Positions 36,603-44,960 of a stretch of DNA of 64,000 nucleotides are shown one piece after another. The notes beneath the pieces were generated by a model. It had not been told where the DNA came from. It saw nothing but the letters and a program-made list of their open reading frames with translations, and made no database searches. The DNA is from Cryobacterium levicorallinum (GTDB taxonomy: Bacteria; Actinomycetota; Actinomycetes; Actinomycetales; Microbacteriaceae): contig NZ_SOFE01000036.1 in assembly GCF_004402405.1 (NCBI RefSeq), positions 1 through 64,000 of the forward strand, in the 5' to 3' direction. Each line of letters opens with the position of its first letter. Within the stretch, counting starts at the first letter, position 1. The position numbers and the translations under genes are program-made.

Positions 36603-37631
36603 ATGGCTGTAGTCAGTCTGCGCAATGTGGGCAAGATCTACCCGCCCACGTCCAAAGACGGCGCGAGCGTCACGGCGATCGCCGATGTCAGCCTCGACGT
36701 TGAAGCCGGCGATATTTACGGCATTATCGGCTATTCCGGTGCCGGCAAGAGCACCCTGGTGCGTCTGGTCAATGCTCTCGAGCGTTCGACTTCCGGTGAA
36801 ATCTGGGTCAACGGGCAGAACATCGCCGCGCTGCGAGAGCGCGAGCTGCGCCAGGTGCGCCTCGGCATCGGCATGATCTTTCAGCAGTTCAACCTGCTCG
36901 GCTCCCGCACGGTGGCCCGCAATGTGGCCTACCCGCTCGAAGTCGCCGGATATCCCAAGGAGAAGCGCGCCGCACGCGTGGCCGAGCTGCTCGACTTCGT
37001 CGGCCTCAGCGACAAGGCCGGGTCCTTTCCCGACCAGCTCTCCGGTGGCCAGAAGCAGCGGGTCGGTATTGCCCGTGCCCTCGCAACCCAGCCGAGCATC
37101 CTGCTCGCCGACGAGGCCACGAGCGCCCTCGATCCGGAAACCACCCACGAAGTCCTCGCCCTGCTGAAGCGAGTGAATGCGGAATTCGGGGTCACCATCA
37201 TCGTGATCACCCACGAAATGGATGTCATCCAGACCATCGCGACCAAGGTCGCCGTGATGGACCAGGGCCGGGTCATTGAACGCGGACCCGTCTTTGATGT
37301 GTTCTCGAACCCGCAAGCCGCGGCATCCGCTCGGTTCGTCTCAACCGTGGTCAAGGGGGTGCCATCTCCGGCCGAACTCGCCGTGCTGCGCGAACGTCAC
37401 GCCGGCCGCATCGTCACGCTGGCCTTTCGCGACAGCGCGGTCGACCAGGGCGCCGTCTTCGGTGAACTGGCCAGGGCCGGCATCGCCTTCGAGGTCGTCT
37501 ACGGCGGCATTAACGAGATTCAGGGACGCCCGTTCGGGCACCTCACTCTCGCCCTCACCGGCGCTGACCCGGTCGTCGACCAGGTACTTGCCCATATTCG
37601 AACGCTCACGACCGTCACGGAGGTGCGCTGA
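36603..37631 (+). CDS. metN: Methionine ABC transporter ATP-binding protein with NIL domain
   Basis: This 342-residue protein has an ABC ATPase domain (Walker A GYSGAGKST, signature LSGGQKQRVGIARAL, Walker B LLADEATSALDPET) and a C-terminal ferredoxin-like NIL domain (about residues 265-342) that senses methionine and inhibits transport in E. coli MetNI. Its stop overlaps the metI start by one base. Confidence 0.96.
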   Translation: MAVVSLRNVGKIYPPTSKDGASVTAIADVSLDVEAGDIYGIIGYSGAGKSTLVRLVNALERSTSGEIWVNGQNIAALRERELRQVRLGIGMIFQQFNLLGSRTVARNVAYPLEVAGYPKEKRAARVAELLDFVGLSDKAGSFPDQLSGGQKQRVGIARALATQPSILLADEATSALDPETTHEVLALLKRVNAEFGVTIIVITHEMDVIQTIATKVAVMDQGRVIERGPVFDVFSNPQAAASARFVSTVVKGVPSPAELAVLRERHAGRIVTLAFRDSAVDQGAVFGELARAGIAFEVVYGGINEIQGRPFGHLTLALTGADPVVDQVLAHIRTLTTVTEVR

Positions 37632-38290
37632 TGGATGCCCTGATCAATCTGCTGCCCGAACTCTGGACGGCCACCTACGAGACGCTCTACATCGTCGCGC
37701 TCACTCTCTTCTTTGGTGGCCTCGGTGGGCTGCTGGTGGGCCTCGGGCTCTACCTCACCCGGGCCGGCAGTATCCTCGAGAACAAACCGTTGTTCTTCGT
37801 GCTCAACCTGGTGGTGAACTTCATTCGCCCGATTCCGTTCATCATCTTTCTCGCGGCGGCGCAACCACTGGCCCGGGCCGTCACCGGCAGCGGCATCGGC
37901 AATAACGCGATCATCTTCACGATCGCTCTCGCGGCGTCCTTCGCCATGGCGCGCATCGTCGAGCAGAACCTGCTCACCGTGACGCCCGGCGTGATCGACG
38001 CGGCGCGCAGCGTCGGTGCCGGGCCGATTCGCATCATCTTCACGGTGCTGCTGCCCGAAGCGCTCGGGCCGCTGATTCTCGGCTATACCTTCATCTTCGT
38101 GGCGCTCGTGGACATGTCGGCGGTCGCCGGCTACGTCGGCGGCGGCGGCCTGGGCAACTTCGCCCTGCAGTACGGCTACCGCCAGTTCAACCCGATCGTG
38201 ACCTGGGCGGCCGTGCTGCTGATCATCGTGCTGGTGCAGTTCGTGCAGTTCTTCGGCAACTACCTCGCCCGCAAGGCGCTTCGCCGCTAG
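37631..38290 (+). CDS. metI: Methionine ABC transporter permease
   Basis: This 219-residue permease has five or so membrane helices and the ABC permease EAA-like segment VIDAARSVGAGPIRIIFTVLLPEALGPLILG. It forms the translocation path of the MetNIQ importer. The start codon overlaps the metN stop. A short perfect hairpin (CTAATC-GCC-GATTAG, 38320-38334) lies 30 bases downstream and may mark the operon end. Confidence 0.95.
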   Translation: MDALINLLPELWTATYETLYIVALTLFFGGLGGLLVGLGLYLTRAGSILENKPLFFVLNLVVNFIRPIPFIIFLAAAQPLARAVTGSGIGNNAIIFTIALAASFAMARIVEQNLLTVTPGVIDAARSVGAGPIRIIFTVLLPEALGPLILGYTFIFVALVDMSAVAGYVGGGGLGNFALQYGYRQFNPIVTWAAVLLIIVLVQFVQFFGNYLARKALRR

Positions 38291-38467
38291 TTGAGGCTGC
38301 GCGTGCGGACTAATCGCCGATTAGACTCTCGTCGTTCACCTCCTCGTAACCTGCCAGCCAACTGATCGTCACCTTAGCGACGGAAAGTTCTCGTCTAGCC
38401 GGGTTTACTCCAGCCGTCGCACCACCGAGACGGACAAGGTGTGCGCTCATTGTTTACGGGAGCCAGC

Positions 38468-38992
38468 ATGCCAGGCAGAAGTCACGTCGTGTTTTCGGCA
38501 TTTAGCACACTGGCCGATCCGCGACTGCAGGGCTGGGCAACTCTTCGTGGTCAAATTAACGCTGGTTCGCCGTCGATGACGCCCATCTCTCGCCCGGTAG
38601 CTGCCCGGACGTTGCCTGATGTGGCCGCCGTTCAGGCTGGACTGTGGCGCCTTCTCGCCCCCAACAATCGAGAACTCGGTCGCAGCGCGTCGGTTTACAG
38701 TTCGCTGGGGAGTGCCCGGGCACACGTTCTGCGGCTTCAGGGCCTCGTGGCGGAAATGCGCGCAGCGTCGGTAATCGGCCCCGCGTCGGGAACTTACGGT
38801 TTCTGCATATTTCTGGACGAAACGGTCGTGATGACCAACGGTCGCTGGTTTGCTGCTGCCGCGGCGAGCCTCGAAGCTGCTGCGGCTACCATCGAGGCGT
38901 TGGGCGGTGCGATGGTCATAGCCGATGCTCCAGTGCCACAGAATAGCGGCGCACACGAGCAGCCAGAAGCGACGAAAATTTTGTCGTGGTAA
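38468..38992 (+). CDS. Hypothetical protein, possible tandem DUF1508-like units
   Basis: This 174-residue protein has no signal peptide or membrane segment. Residues 65-100 (WRLLAPNNRELGRSASVY-S---A--HVL-LQ) and 115-155 look like two copies of a small YegP/DUF1508-type beta-beta-alpha unit; this is a weak call from pattern. GGGAG lies 5 bases before ATG 38468; a GTG 27 bases upstream is less likely. It ends 28 bases before the PASTA kinase, so the two are likely cotranscribed. Confidence 0.6.
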   Translation: MPGRSHVVFSAFSTLADPRLQGWATLRGQINAGSPSMTPISRPVAARTLPDVAAVQAGLWRLLAPNNRELGRSASVYSSLGSARAHVLRLQGLVAEMRAASVIGPASGTYGFCIFLDETVVMTNGRWFAAAAASLEAAAATIEALGGAMVIADAPVPQNSGAHEQPEATKILSW

Positions 38993-39020
38993 CCCAACGA
39001 CGTTCGGGTAGGTAGCGTCG

Positions 39021-40820
39021 ATGATGGATGCCTCCGCTGACGGTCTTATCGCTGGCCGGTACCGCCTCGGGAATCTGCTCGGCACGGGAGGGACAGCGTC
39101 GGTCTTCTCAGCCGTCGAGGTCGCCTCGGGGCTGCCCGTGGCTTTGAAGATTCTGCATCCGCACCTGTCTGGTTCGGTTGAGTCCCGGGCGGCGTTCTTC
39201 GCCGAGGCCCGTTCGGCCTCCGAGGTGCACCATCCGAATGTCGTCAACGTTCTCGGTATCGGGGGAGAGGACGCCGTCGTACGGCACCGTGATGCCGGAG
39301 ACCAGGACGGCACGGGGGGACCCGTCGACGTACCCCCGGCCTGGATTGCCCTGGCGCTTGCTCCCGGATTGAGTCTGGCCGAGATGGTGGAGAGAGACGG
39401 CCCGCTATCTGTCAGTAGTGCACTCGCCATGGCCAAGGGAGTGCTGCAGGCCCTTGTCGCGGTACATTCCGCGAGGCTCATCCACCGCGACGTGTCGCCG
39501 GCCAATATCATGGTGGCGCCGGAACCAGACGGTTCCCTATGGCCCGAACGAGTTGTGTTGCTCGACTTCGGCCTGGCCGATGCTGCGGGGCGTAGTACCG
39601 CCACCGTAAGCGCAGAAATGGCTGCGCCGAGTGCCGTTCAGGGTGCCCCGCCGGGGGTTCTCGGCACGATGAACTATCTGTCACCAGAACAGGCTCGGGG
39701 ACTGGCGGTCGACGAACGCGGCGACATCTATCAGATGGGCGGGGTGCTCTACTTCGCTCTGACCGGCCGGCCGCCGTTTGCGCGAGAGACGGTTGCCGCA
39801 GTCTTGCGCGCACACGCGCAGTCGCCGCCCCCGGTCCCTTCCGTGGTGAGGTCGGGCGTATCCCGCGCGCTCGATGGCATCGTGGTCAAGGCGTTGCTCA
39901 AGGATCGCGGAAATCGGTTTGCGAGTGCCGGTGACATGCTCTCGTCGATCGAATCGCTCGCAGCGACGAGCGTTTCCACTGCGGAGGCGAGAACCAGAAT
40001 TCTCACCGGGCCAGCGCTGGGCGCTGCCGATCAGATCACGTCTGTGCTTGCACGGCAGCTGACCGCGACGACGGCGACCGCTCGGGGCAACGAGCCGGGC
40101 GTGCGGGCGCTTTCGCGCCGGAGACGGCCTCATCCCGGATTCGCTGGCTGGCTCGCACTTCTGCTCGTCACTTCCTCCGTGGCCGGGGGCTGGGTGCTGG
40201 CTGCCCAAGGACAGGGCCAGCCGGCGAATGACTCCGCGAGCCAGATTCCGGTTGCTTCTCCCAGCGTGTCACCGCCAGTGGCGGCCCCGGTGGAGCAGTC
40301 TGTGGTGCCAGTTGCTGCCTCGATCGTCGTTCCAGAGCTGGTGTCCCTCAGCCTTGCGGCGGCGAAAGCTGTACTCGAAGCTGCGGGGCTGAGAGTGGGA
40401 ACACTCACCATAGAGAATTCAGCGAATCCGGGTGACAGCGTGCTGGCGCTCGCGCCGGTCGCAGGCACCCGCATCGTTTCCGGCGGGATCGTCGACCTGG
40501 CGATCGCCTCGGGGTTCAACCCGATTCCCTCCCTTCGGAATCGCTCACCTGATGGCGCCACAACCGTGCTGCAGGCCGCCGGATTCAGCACGCAGATCGA
40601 TTTTCGGACCAGCGCAACTGCACTTGCTGGCACGGTTGTGACGAGCGAACCCGACGAGGGGGTCGTGCACAGGCTGGGCGAGATCGTCACGATAGTGGTG
40701 TCAACCGGCCAGGCACCGACACCCATTGGCACCCCCGCGGTCACGCCAACGCCAACGCCAACGCCAACGCCTATCCCGACGCACACTACTCCTCCGGCAC
40801 CGACAACGTTCATGGGCTGA
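39021..40820 (+). CDS. Membrane Ser/Thr protein kinase with two PASTA domains
   Basis: This 599-residue kinase is of the PknB type. Kinase domain residues 12-320: glycine loop GTGGTAS, K43, catalytic HRD 155-157 with N162, DFG 182-184 and SPEQARG in the activation segment, with a short insert around residues 83-105. One membrane helix lies near residues 375-395, followed by two PASTA domains (about 435-500 and 505-570) and a PTPTPT tail. PASTA domains bind peptidoglycan fragments. Its position ahead of the pst-like operon suggests that it couples wall sensing to that system. Confidence 0.92.
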   Translation: MMDASADGLIAGRYRLGNLLGTGGTASVFSAVEVASGLPVALKILHPHLSGSVESRAAFFAEARSASEVHHPNVVNVLGIGGEDAVVRHRDAGDQDGTGGPVDVPPAWIALALAPGLSLAEMVERDGPLSVSSALAMAKGVLQALVAVHSARLIHRDVSPANIMVAPEPDGSLWPERVVLLDFGLADAAGRSTATVSAEMAAPSAVQGAPPGVLGTMNYLSPEQARGLAVDERGDIYQMGGVLYFALTGRPPFARETVAAVLRAHAQSPPPVPSVVRSGVSRALDGIVVKALLKDRGNRFASAGDMLSSIESLAATSVSTAEARTRILTGPALGAADQITSVLARQLTATTATARGNEPGVRALSRRRRPHPGFAGWLALLLVTSSVAGGWVLAAQGQGQPANDSASQIPVASPSVSPPVAAPVEQSVVPVAASIVVPELVSLSLAAAKAVLEAAGLRVGTLTIENSANPGDSVLALAPVAGTRIVSGGIVDLAIASGFNPIPSLRNRSPDGATTVLQAAGFSTQIDFRTSATALAGTVVTSEPDEGVVHRLGEIVTIVVSTGQAPTPIGTPAVTPTPTPTPTPIPTHTTPPAPTTFMG

Positions 40821-40855
40821 GTCTCCAACACCCAGCGGCACTGCACATCCCGCAA

Positions 40856-40888
40856 CCAGTGGATAACCAGTAGATAACCGGTGGATAA
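40856..40888. promoter_or_regulatory. Three 11-bp direct repeats, PHO-box-like, before pstC
   Basis: CCAGTGGATAA, CCAGTAGATAA and CCGGTGGATAA follow each other without gaps, each differing by one base from the first. On the minus strand each unit reads TTATCCACTGG or a one-base variant. Eleven-base tandem units are the hallmark of actinobacterial PhoP boxes. The unit also matches 8 of 9 bases of a DnaA box (TTATCCACA). A GTTCACC lies at 40906-40912. Confidence 0.6.
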
Positions 40889-40990
40889 CCTAATTGGCAC
40901 CTGCTGTTCACCTTCCAAAATCAAAATCGACCTCAGGCCACGAAGCTCCCACTGTTTCAGCCACTTTCCGAGACTGACTGAGGACGCATC

Positions 40991-42037
40991 GTGACTACGA
41001 CTAACCCCACTGGGCCGCTCGGCCAACCGGCCACGTCGGTGGGCTGGACACCCGATTTCGACGATGCTCCGCGCCGGTCCCTGCTTCCGCGGCCATCGCT
41101 GTCAGACTCCGTGTTCAAGTCGGTCGCTGTCACAGCCGGTGCGACGACAGTGGGCATCATGCTTGCCGTCGGGTTGTTCCTCTCGTTCCGGGCGAGCAGT
41201 GCGCTGCAGGTATCCGGGTTCTCCTTTCTGGTCGAACAGCAGTGGTCACCGGAAACTCAGGTCTTCGGAATCGCATCGATCCTCTTTGGCACCATCACCA
41301 TCGCCCTGATTGCGATGTGCGTTGCCGTGCCGCTCGCCCTCGGCACAGCACTACTCATCTCCGAGATAGCCCAGGGCCAGCTGCGCAAGACCCTGATCAC
41401 CCTGGTCGACCTGATGGCGGCCGTGCCCAGCGTCGTCTTCGGACTCTGGGGCGTCTTCTTCCTGCAGGCCAACGTCATCCCGGTGGCTTCTTGGATCTCG
41501 ACCTACTTCGGTTGGATTCCCTTCTTTCAAGTGACGGATGCCTCCGGTCAGGTGTTGACCGAAGCCAGCGCCTTCACGTCATCGGCCTTCATCGCCGGAA
41601 TCGTCGTGGGCCTGATGGTCGTGCCGACCCAGACATCCGTTATGCGTGAGGCCTTCTCGCAGGCCCCGAACGGCGAGCGTGAGGCTGCATTCGCCCTCGG
41701 GTCGACCCGCTGGGGCATGATCCGCTCCGTTGTTTTGCCGTTTGGCCGTGGTGGAATCATCGGCGGAACGATGCTTGGCCTTGGCCGAGCACTCGGGGAG
41801 ACCATTGCCGTCTACATGATCATTTCGCCCATCTTCACGATCAACTGGCAGGTGCTCAAGACCGGCAGCAACTCGGTGTCTGCGCTCATCGCGCTGCGCT
41901 ACGGCGAGTCGAGCGAGTTTGGTCTCTCGGCGCTCATGGCGGCGGGCCTCGTGCTCTTTTTGATTACCCTGATGGTCAACTTCACCGCCTCGTCTATCGT
42001 GGCCCGTTCGCGTTCCGGCGCCGATAGTGAGGCCTGA
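40991..42037 (+). CDS. pstC: Phosphate ABC transporter permease PstC
   Basis: This 348-residue permease has about six helices after a cytosolic N-terminal stretch of 45 residues. The PstC signature is seen in LALGTALLISEIAQ and in the EAA loop ALGSTRWGMIRSVVLPFGRGGIIGGTMLGLGRALGET. With PstA it forms the phosphate channel. It is the first transporter gene after the kinase, 170 bases downstream, behind the 11-bp repeats; only 2 bases separate it from pstA. Confidence 0.93.
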   Translation: MTTTNPTGPLGQPATSVGWTPDFDDAPRRSLLPRPSLSDSVFKSVAVTAGATTVGIMLAVGLFLSFRASSALQVSGFSFLVEQQWSPETQVFGIASILFGTITIALIAMCVAVPLALGTALLISEIAQGQLRKTLITLVDLMAAVPSVVFGLWGVFFLQANVIPVASWISTYFGWIPFFQVTDASGQVLTEASAFTSSAFIAGIVVGLMVVPTQTSVMREAFSQAPNGEREAAFALGSTRWGMIRSVVLPFGRGGIIGGTMLGLGRALGETIAVYMIISPIFTINWQVLKTGSNSVSALIALRYGESSEFGLSALMAAGLVLFLITLMVNFTASSIVARSRSGADSEA

Positions 42038-42039
42038 GC

Positions 42040-43332
42040 ATGCTCATCGACACTCTCACTCCTGGCACGGCGCCGACCAAGACGACCACCGTCATTCCCT
42101 CCTCGGAGGGGATTGAGATCGGGCCGCGGCGTCGGGTTCGATCCGTGCGCCTCGACGATCGCTTCGACCTCATTGGCGCTGGTGTAGCCGGCATCGCTGT
42201 GGGAACGCTGCTCTTCGGCTGGTTCACGCCCCTGTCTGGTGGTGTGGGGTGGACCATCGTGTCCTTCCTCTCCTTCATCACGTTCTACGCCGTGTTGGTG
42301 GGGATGAAGGCGGATCGCCAGGAAATCAAGGACCGGGTAGTTTCGGTGCTCCTGGCCAGCGCCGGCGTGATCTTATTCGGCGCCCTGGTCTTCGTCGTCG
42401 CTTACACCCTGGTGCGTGGGCAGGACGCGTTGCCGCACCTCAACTTCTTCATCGAGAACATGGAATTGGCTGGCCCGCTCGATCCGCTGTCCGCGGGTGG
42501 AATCCTGCACGCTGTTCTCGGCACTCTGATTCAGATCAGCATCGCGCTGGCGATCACCATTCCGCTGGGCATTCTCACCGCGTTGTTTTTAAACGAGATT
42601 GGTGGCCGCTTCGCGAAGTTCGTTCGAACAATTGCCGACGCCATGACGGCGTTGCCCTCGATTGTGGCGGGCCTGTTCGTGTATTCGGCGATCATCGTGT
42701 TGATCACGCACCAGCGTTCTGGATTTGCAGCAGCCATGGCCATCACCGTCATGATGCTGCCCATCGTCATTCGCGCCTCCGACATTGTGCTGCGGCTGGT
42801 CGCCGGGAACCTGCGTGAAGCGGCGTACGCTTTGGGCGCTACCCGTTGGCGTACGGTCTGGCATGTCGTGCTGCCTACGGCCCGACCGGGGCTGGCGACG
42901 GCCGTCATTCTCGGCACAGCGCGCGGCATTGGCGAGACATCGCCGGTGCTGCTGACCTCCGGAGTCACCGCGGTGACAAATCTCAACCCGTTCTCCGGCC
43001 CCATGATCTCGTTGCCGCTGCAGGTCTTCGACTTCGTCAAGTCGCCAGAACCGAACATGATTGCCCGCGGTTTCGGTACCGCTGCCGTTCTAATCCTGCT
43101 CGTGCTGGCCCTATTCGCGGTGGCCCGGCTGATCGGTGGTCGTGGACCGGGAGAACTCTCCCACGGTCAGCAGCGTCGAGTGCTGGAGGCATCCGCTCGA
43201 GACGTGCGGCGCATCACGATTGCGGCGGACCGTCGTCAGCCTGTGGCCGCGGTTCCGGAACCTGACCCAGCTCCAGGCCTTCCCTCCACGCCAGAACGTC
43301 CCGCACCATCGAAAGAGGAGTCGTCATCGTGA
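42040..43332 (+). CDS. pstA: Phosphate ABC transporter permease PstA
   Basis: This 430-residue permease contains the PstA core with the EAA loop ALGATRWRTVWHVVLPTARPGLATAVILGTARGIGETSPVLLT. It is about 100 residues longer than usual PstA; the extra length is in an N-terminal pair of helices (around residues 50-90) and a charged C-terminal tail of about 60 residues. Its stop overlaps the pstS start (GTGA). Confidence 0.92.
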   Translation: MLIDTLTPGTAPTKTTTVIPSSEGIEIGPRRRVRSVRLDDRFDLIGAGVAGIAVGTLLFGWFTPLSGGVGWTIVSFLSFITFYAVLVGMKADRQEIKDRVVSVLLASAGVILFGALVFVVAYTLVRGQDALPHLNFFIENMELAGPLDPLSAGGILHAVLGTLIQISIALAITIPLGILTALFLNEIGGRFAKFVRTIADAMTALPSIVAGLFVYSAIIVLITHQRSGFAAAMAITVMMLPIVIRASDIVLRLVAGNLREAAYALGATRWRTVWHVVLPTARPGLATAVILGTARGIGETSPVLLTSGVTAVTNLNPFSGPMISLPLQVFDFVKSPEPNMIARGFGTAAVLILLVLALFAVARLIGGRGPGELSHGQQRRVLEASARDVRRITIAADRRQPVAAVPEPDPAPGLPSTPERPAPSKEESSS

Positions 43333-44960
43333 CGCGGAAAAATTACTGGGCGCGCGCAGCCCAAACGCTGACTGCGGCCTTCGTCGTGGCGTTGAGCGTG
43401 GCGACCGTGGTTCCGGCCCAGGCAGTCACGTACGATCCGATCACCGGTACCGGGTCGACGTGGTCGCAGAACGCCCTCGACCAGTGGCGTAAAAACGTTG
43501 CCGCCAATTATGGAATGACCGTGAACTATTCGGGAGTCGGTTCCTCGGCCGGTCGTCGCGATTTTGCCGCCGGCAGCGTGGACTACGCCGTCAGTGAGAT
43601 CCCTTTTCAGTCCAAACCCGAAGACGGTTCGGCCCCGGAGGTGCCCACCCGCGGTTTTGCGTACATGCCCATTGTGGCTGGTGGCTCCTCCTTCATGTAC
43701 AACCTGAAGATCGGTGGGGTGCGGGTGTCGAACCTGCGACTGAGTGGTGAAACGATCACCAAGATATTTACCGGGGTGATCACCAAATGGAACGACCCGA
43801 TCATCGCCACCGACAATCCGGGCCTAACCATGCCGGACAAAGGCATCGTGCCGGTCGTGCGCTCTGACGGCTCCGGCTCGACGGCGCAGTTCACCCTGTG
43901 GATGTCGAAGCAGCACCCGGCACTGTGGAACTCGTACTGCGCATCCGTTGGCAAGGCGACCCCGTGCGGACTCACTTCGCAGTATCCACTCACCGGCAAT
44001 ATGAAGGGCCAGAGCGGTTCCTCCGGCGTCGCCGGCTACGTCAGCCAAGACTACGGCGAAGGTGCCATCACCTACGTCGAATACTCCTATGCCTTGGAAT
44101 CGGGTTATCCGGTGGCCAAGGTGCTGAACGCCTCCGGATATTATGTCGAACCCACCGCGCCGAGCGTAGCCGTCGCCCTGATGCAGGCGCAGATCAACAC
44201 CACCCCCGGCCCCGACTACCTCACCCAGATTCTGGATGGCGTATATAACAGCACGGACCCGCGCACCTATCCACTGTCGAGCTACTCCTACATGATTGTG
44301 CCGACCGAAGTGGTCGCCGGAGGAGTCTTCACCGCGAAGAAGGGCGCCACGCTCGGTGCCTTCGCGAGTTACATGCTGTGCGAGGGCCAGCAGCAGGCCG
44401 AAGCCCTCGGCTATTCGCCATTACCTATGAACCTGGTCCTGGCCGGATTTGACCAGATCGGCCGCATTCCTGGCGCAGCGCCCGCACCCGATCCCAACGC
44501 CTGCAACAACCCGACTTTCAAGCCGGGCGACTCCCCGTCGAATAACCAGCTCGCACTGACAGCTCCGCAGCCCGCGGAATGCGACAAGGTCGGTGCGAAC
44601 CAGTGCACCACTGGCACGGGCGGATCCTTGGCCGAGACGCCCATTTCCGGTGCGGGCACCGGCGGGACCGCGTCCAATGCCGTGGCCGGCTCAGCGGATC
44701 CGGCAACCGCTGCGGCCGCCGGCGCCGCCGGCGCCGCCGCTGGCGTGACGGCAAGCTACGACGAAAACGGCGCTTTGATTAGCGGAACCGGTATCTCAGG
44801 GTCTGCGGTTGCTTCACCGTTCACCCTGGCATCCTCCGCGTGGGGATCCGGCCAATCGACCATGCTCTTCGCCGCAGTCCTCCTTCTGGCAGCGGCACTG
44901 CTTCCGCCCCTAATCTGGCCTCGGCTAAAGCGCACGCCGGCCAAGGTCGTTGCCAAATGA
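43329..44960 (+). CDS. pstS: PstS-type phosphate-binding protein with C-terminal membrane anchor
   Basis: This 543-residue protein has a Sec signal without lipobox (cleavage AQA-VT). The PstS fold contains GTGSTWSQNALDQWRKNV near the N-terminus and the phosphate loop VVRSDGSGSTAQFT. After residue 370 there is a low-complexity Ala/Gly/Thr linker, then a C-terminal helix (MLFAAVLLLAAALLPPLI) and RLKR-K basic stop-transfer end. Normal PstS is a lipoprotein of about 370 residues, so this one is tethered at the other end and can reach outward. The start is a GTG overlapping pstA. Confidence 0.9.
   Translation: MTRKNYWARAAQTLTAAFVVALSVATVVPAQAVTYDPITGTGSTWSQNALDQWRKNVAANYGMTVNYSGVGSSAGRRDFAAGSVDYAVSEIPFQSKPEDGSAPEVPTRGFAYMPIVAGGSSFMYNLKIGGVRVSNLRLSGETITKIFTGVITKWNDPIIATDNPGLTMPDKGIVPVVRSDGSGSTAQFTLWMSKQHPALWNSYCASVGKATPCGLTSQYPLTGNMKGQSGSSGVAGYVSQDYGEGAITYVEYSYALESGYPVAKVLNASGYYVEPTAPSVAVALMQAQINTTPGPDYLTQILDGVYNSTDPRTYPLSSYSYMIVPTEVVAGGVFTAKKGATLGAFASYMLCEGQQQAEALGYSPLPMNLVLAGFDQIGRIPGAAPAPDPNACNNPTFKPGDSPSNNQLALTAPQPAECDKVGANQCTTGTGGSLAETPISGAGTGGTASNAVAGSADPATAAAAGAAGAAAGVTASYDENGALISGTGISGSAVASPFTLASSAWGSGQSTMLFAAVLLLAAALLPPLIWPRLKRTPAKVVAK

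Noticed and set aside
40856-40888. Replication origin from DnaA-box-like repeats
   Set aside because: Only three degenerate units, no dnaA/dnaN nearby and no AT-rich unwinding stretch; the 11-bp phasing fits a PhoP-type operator better.
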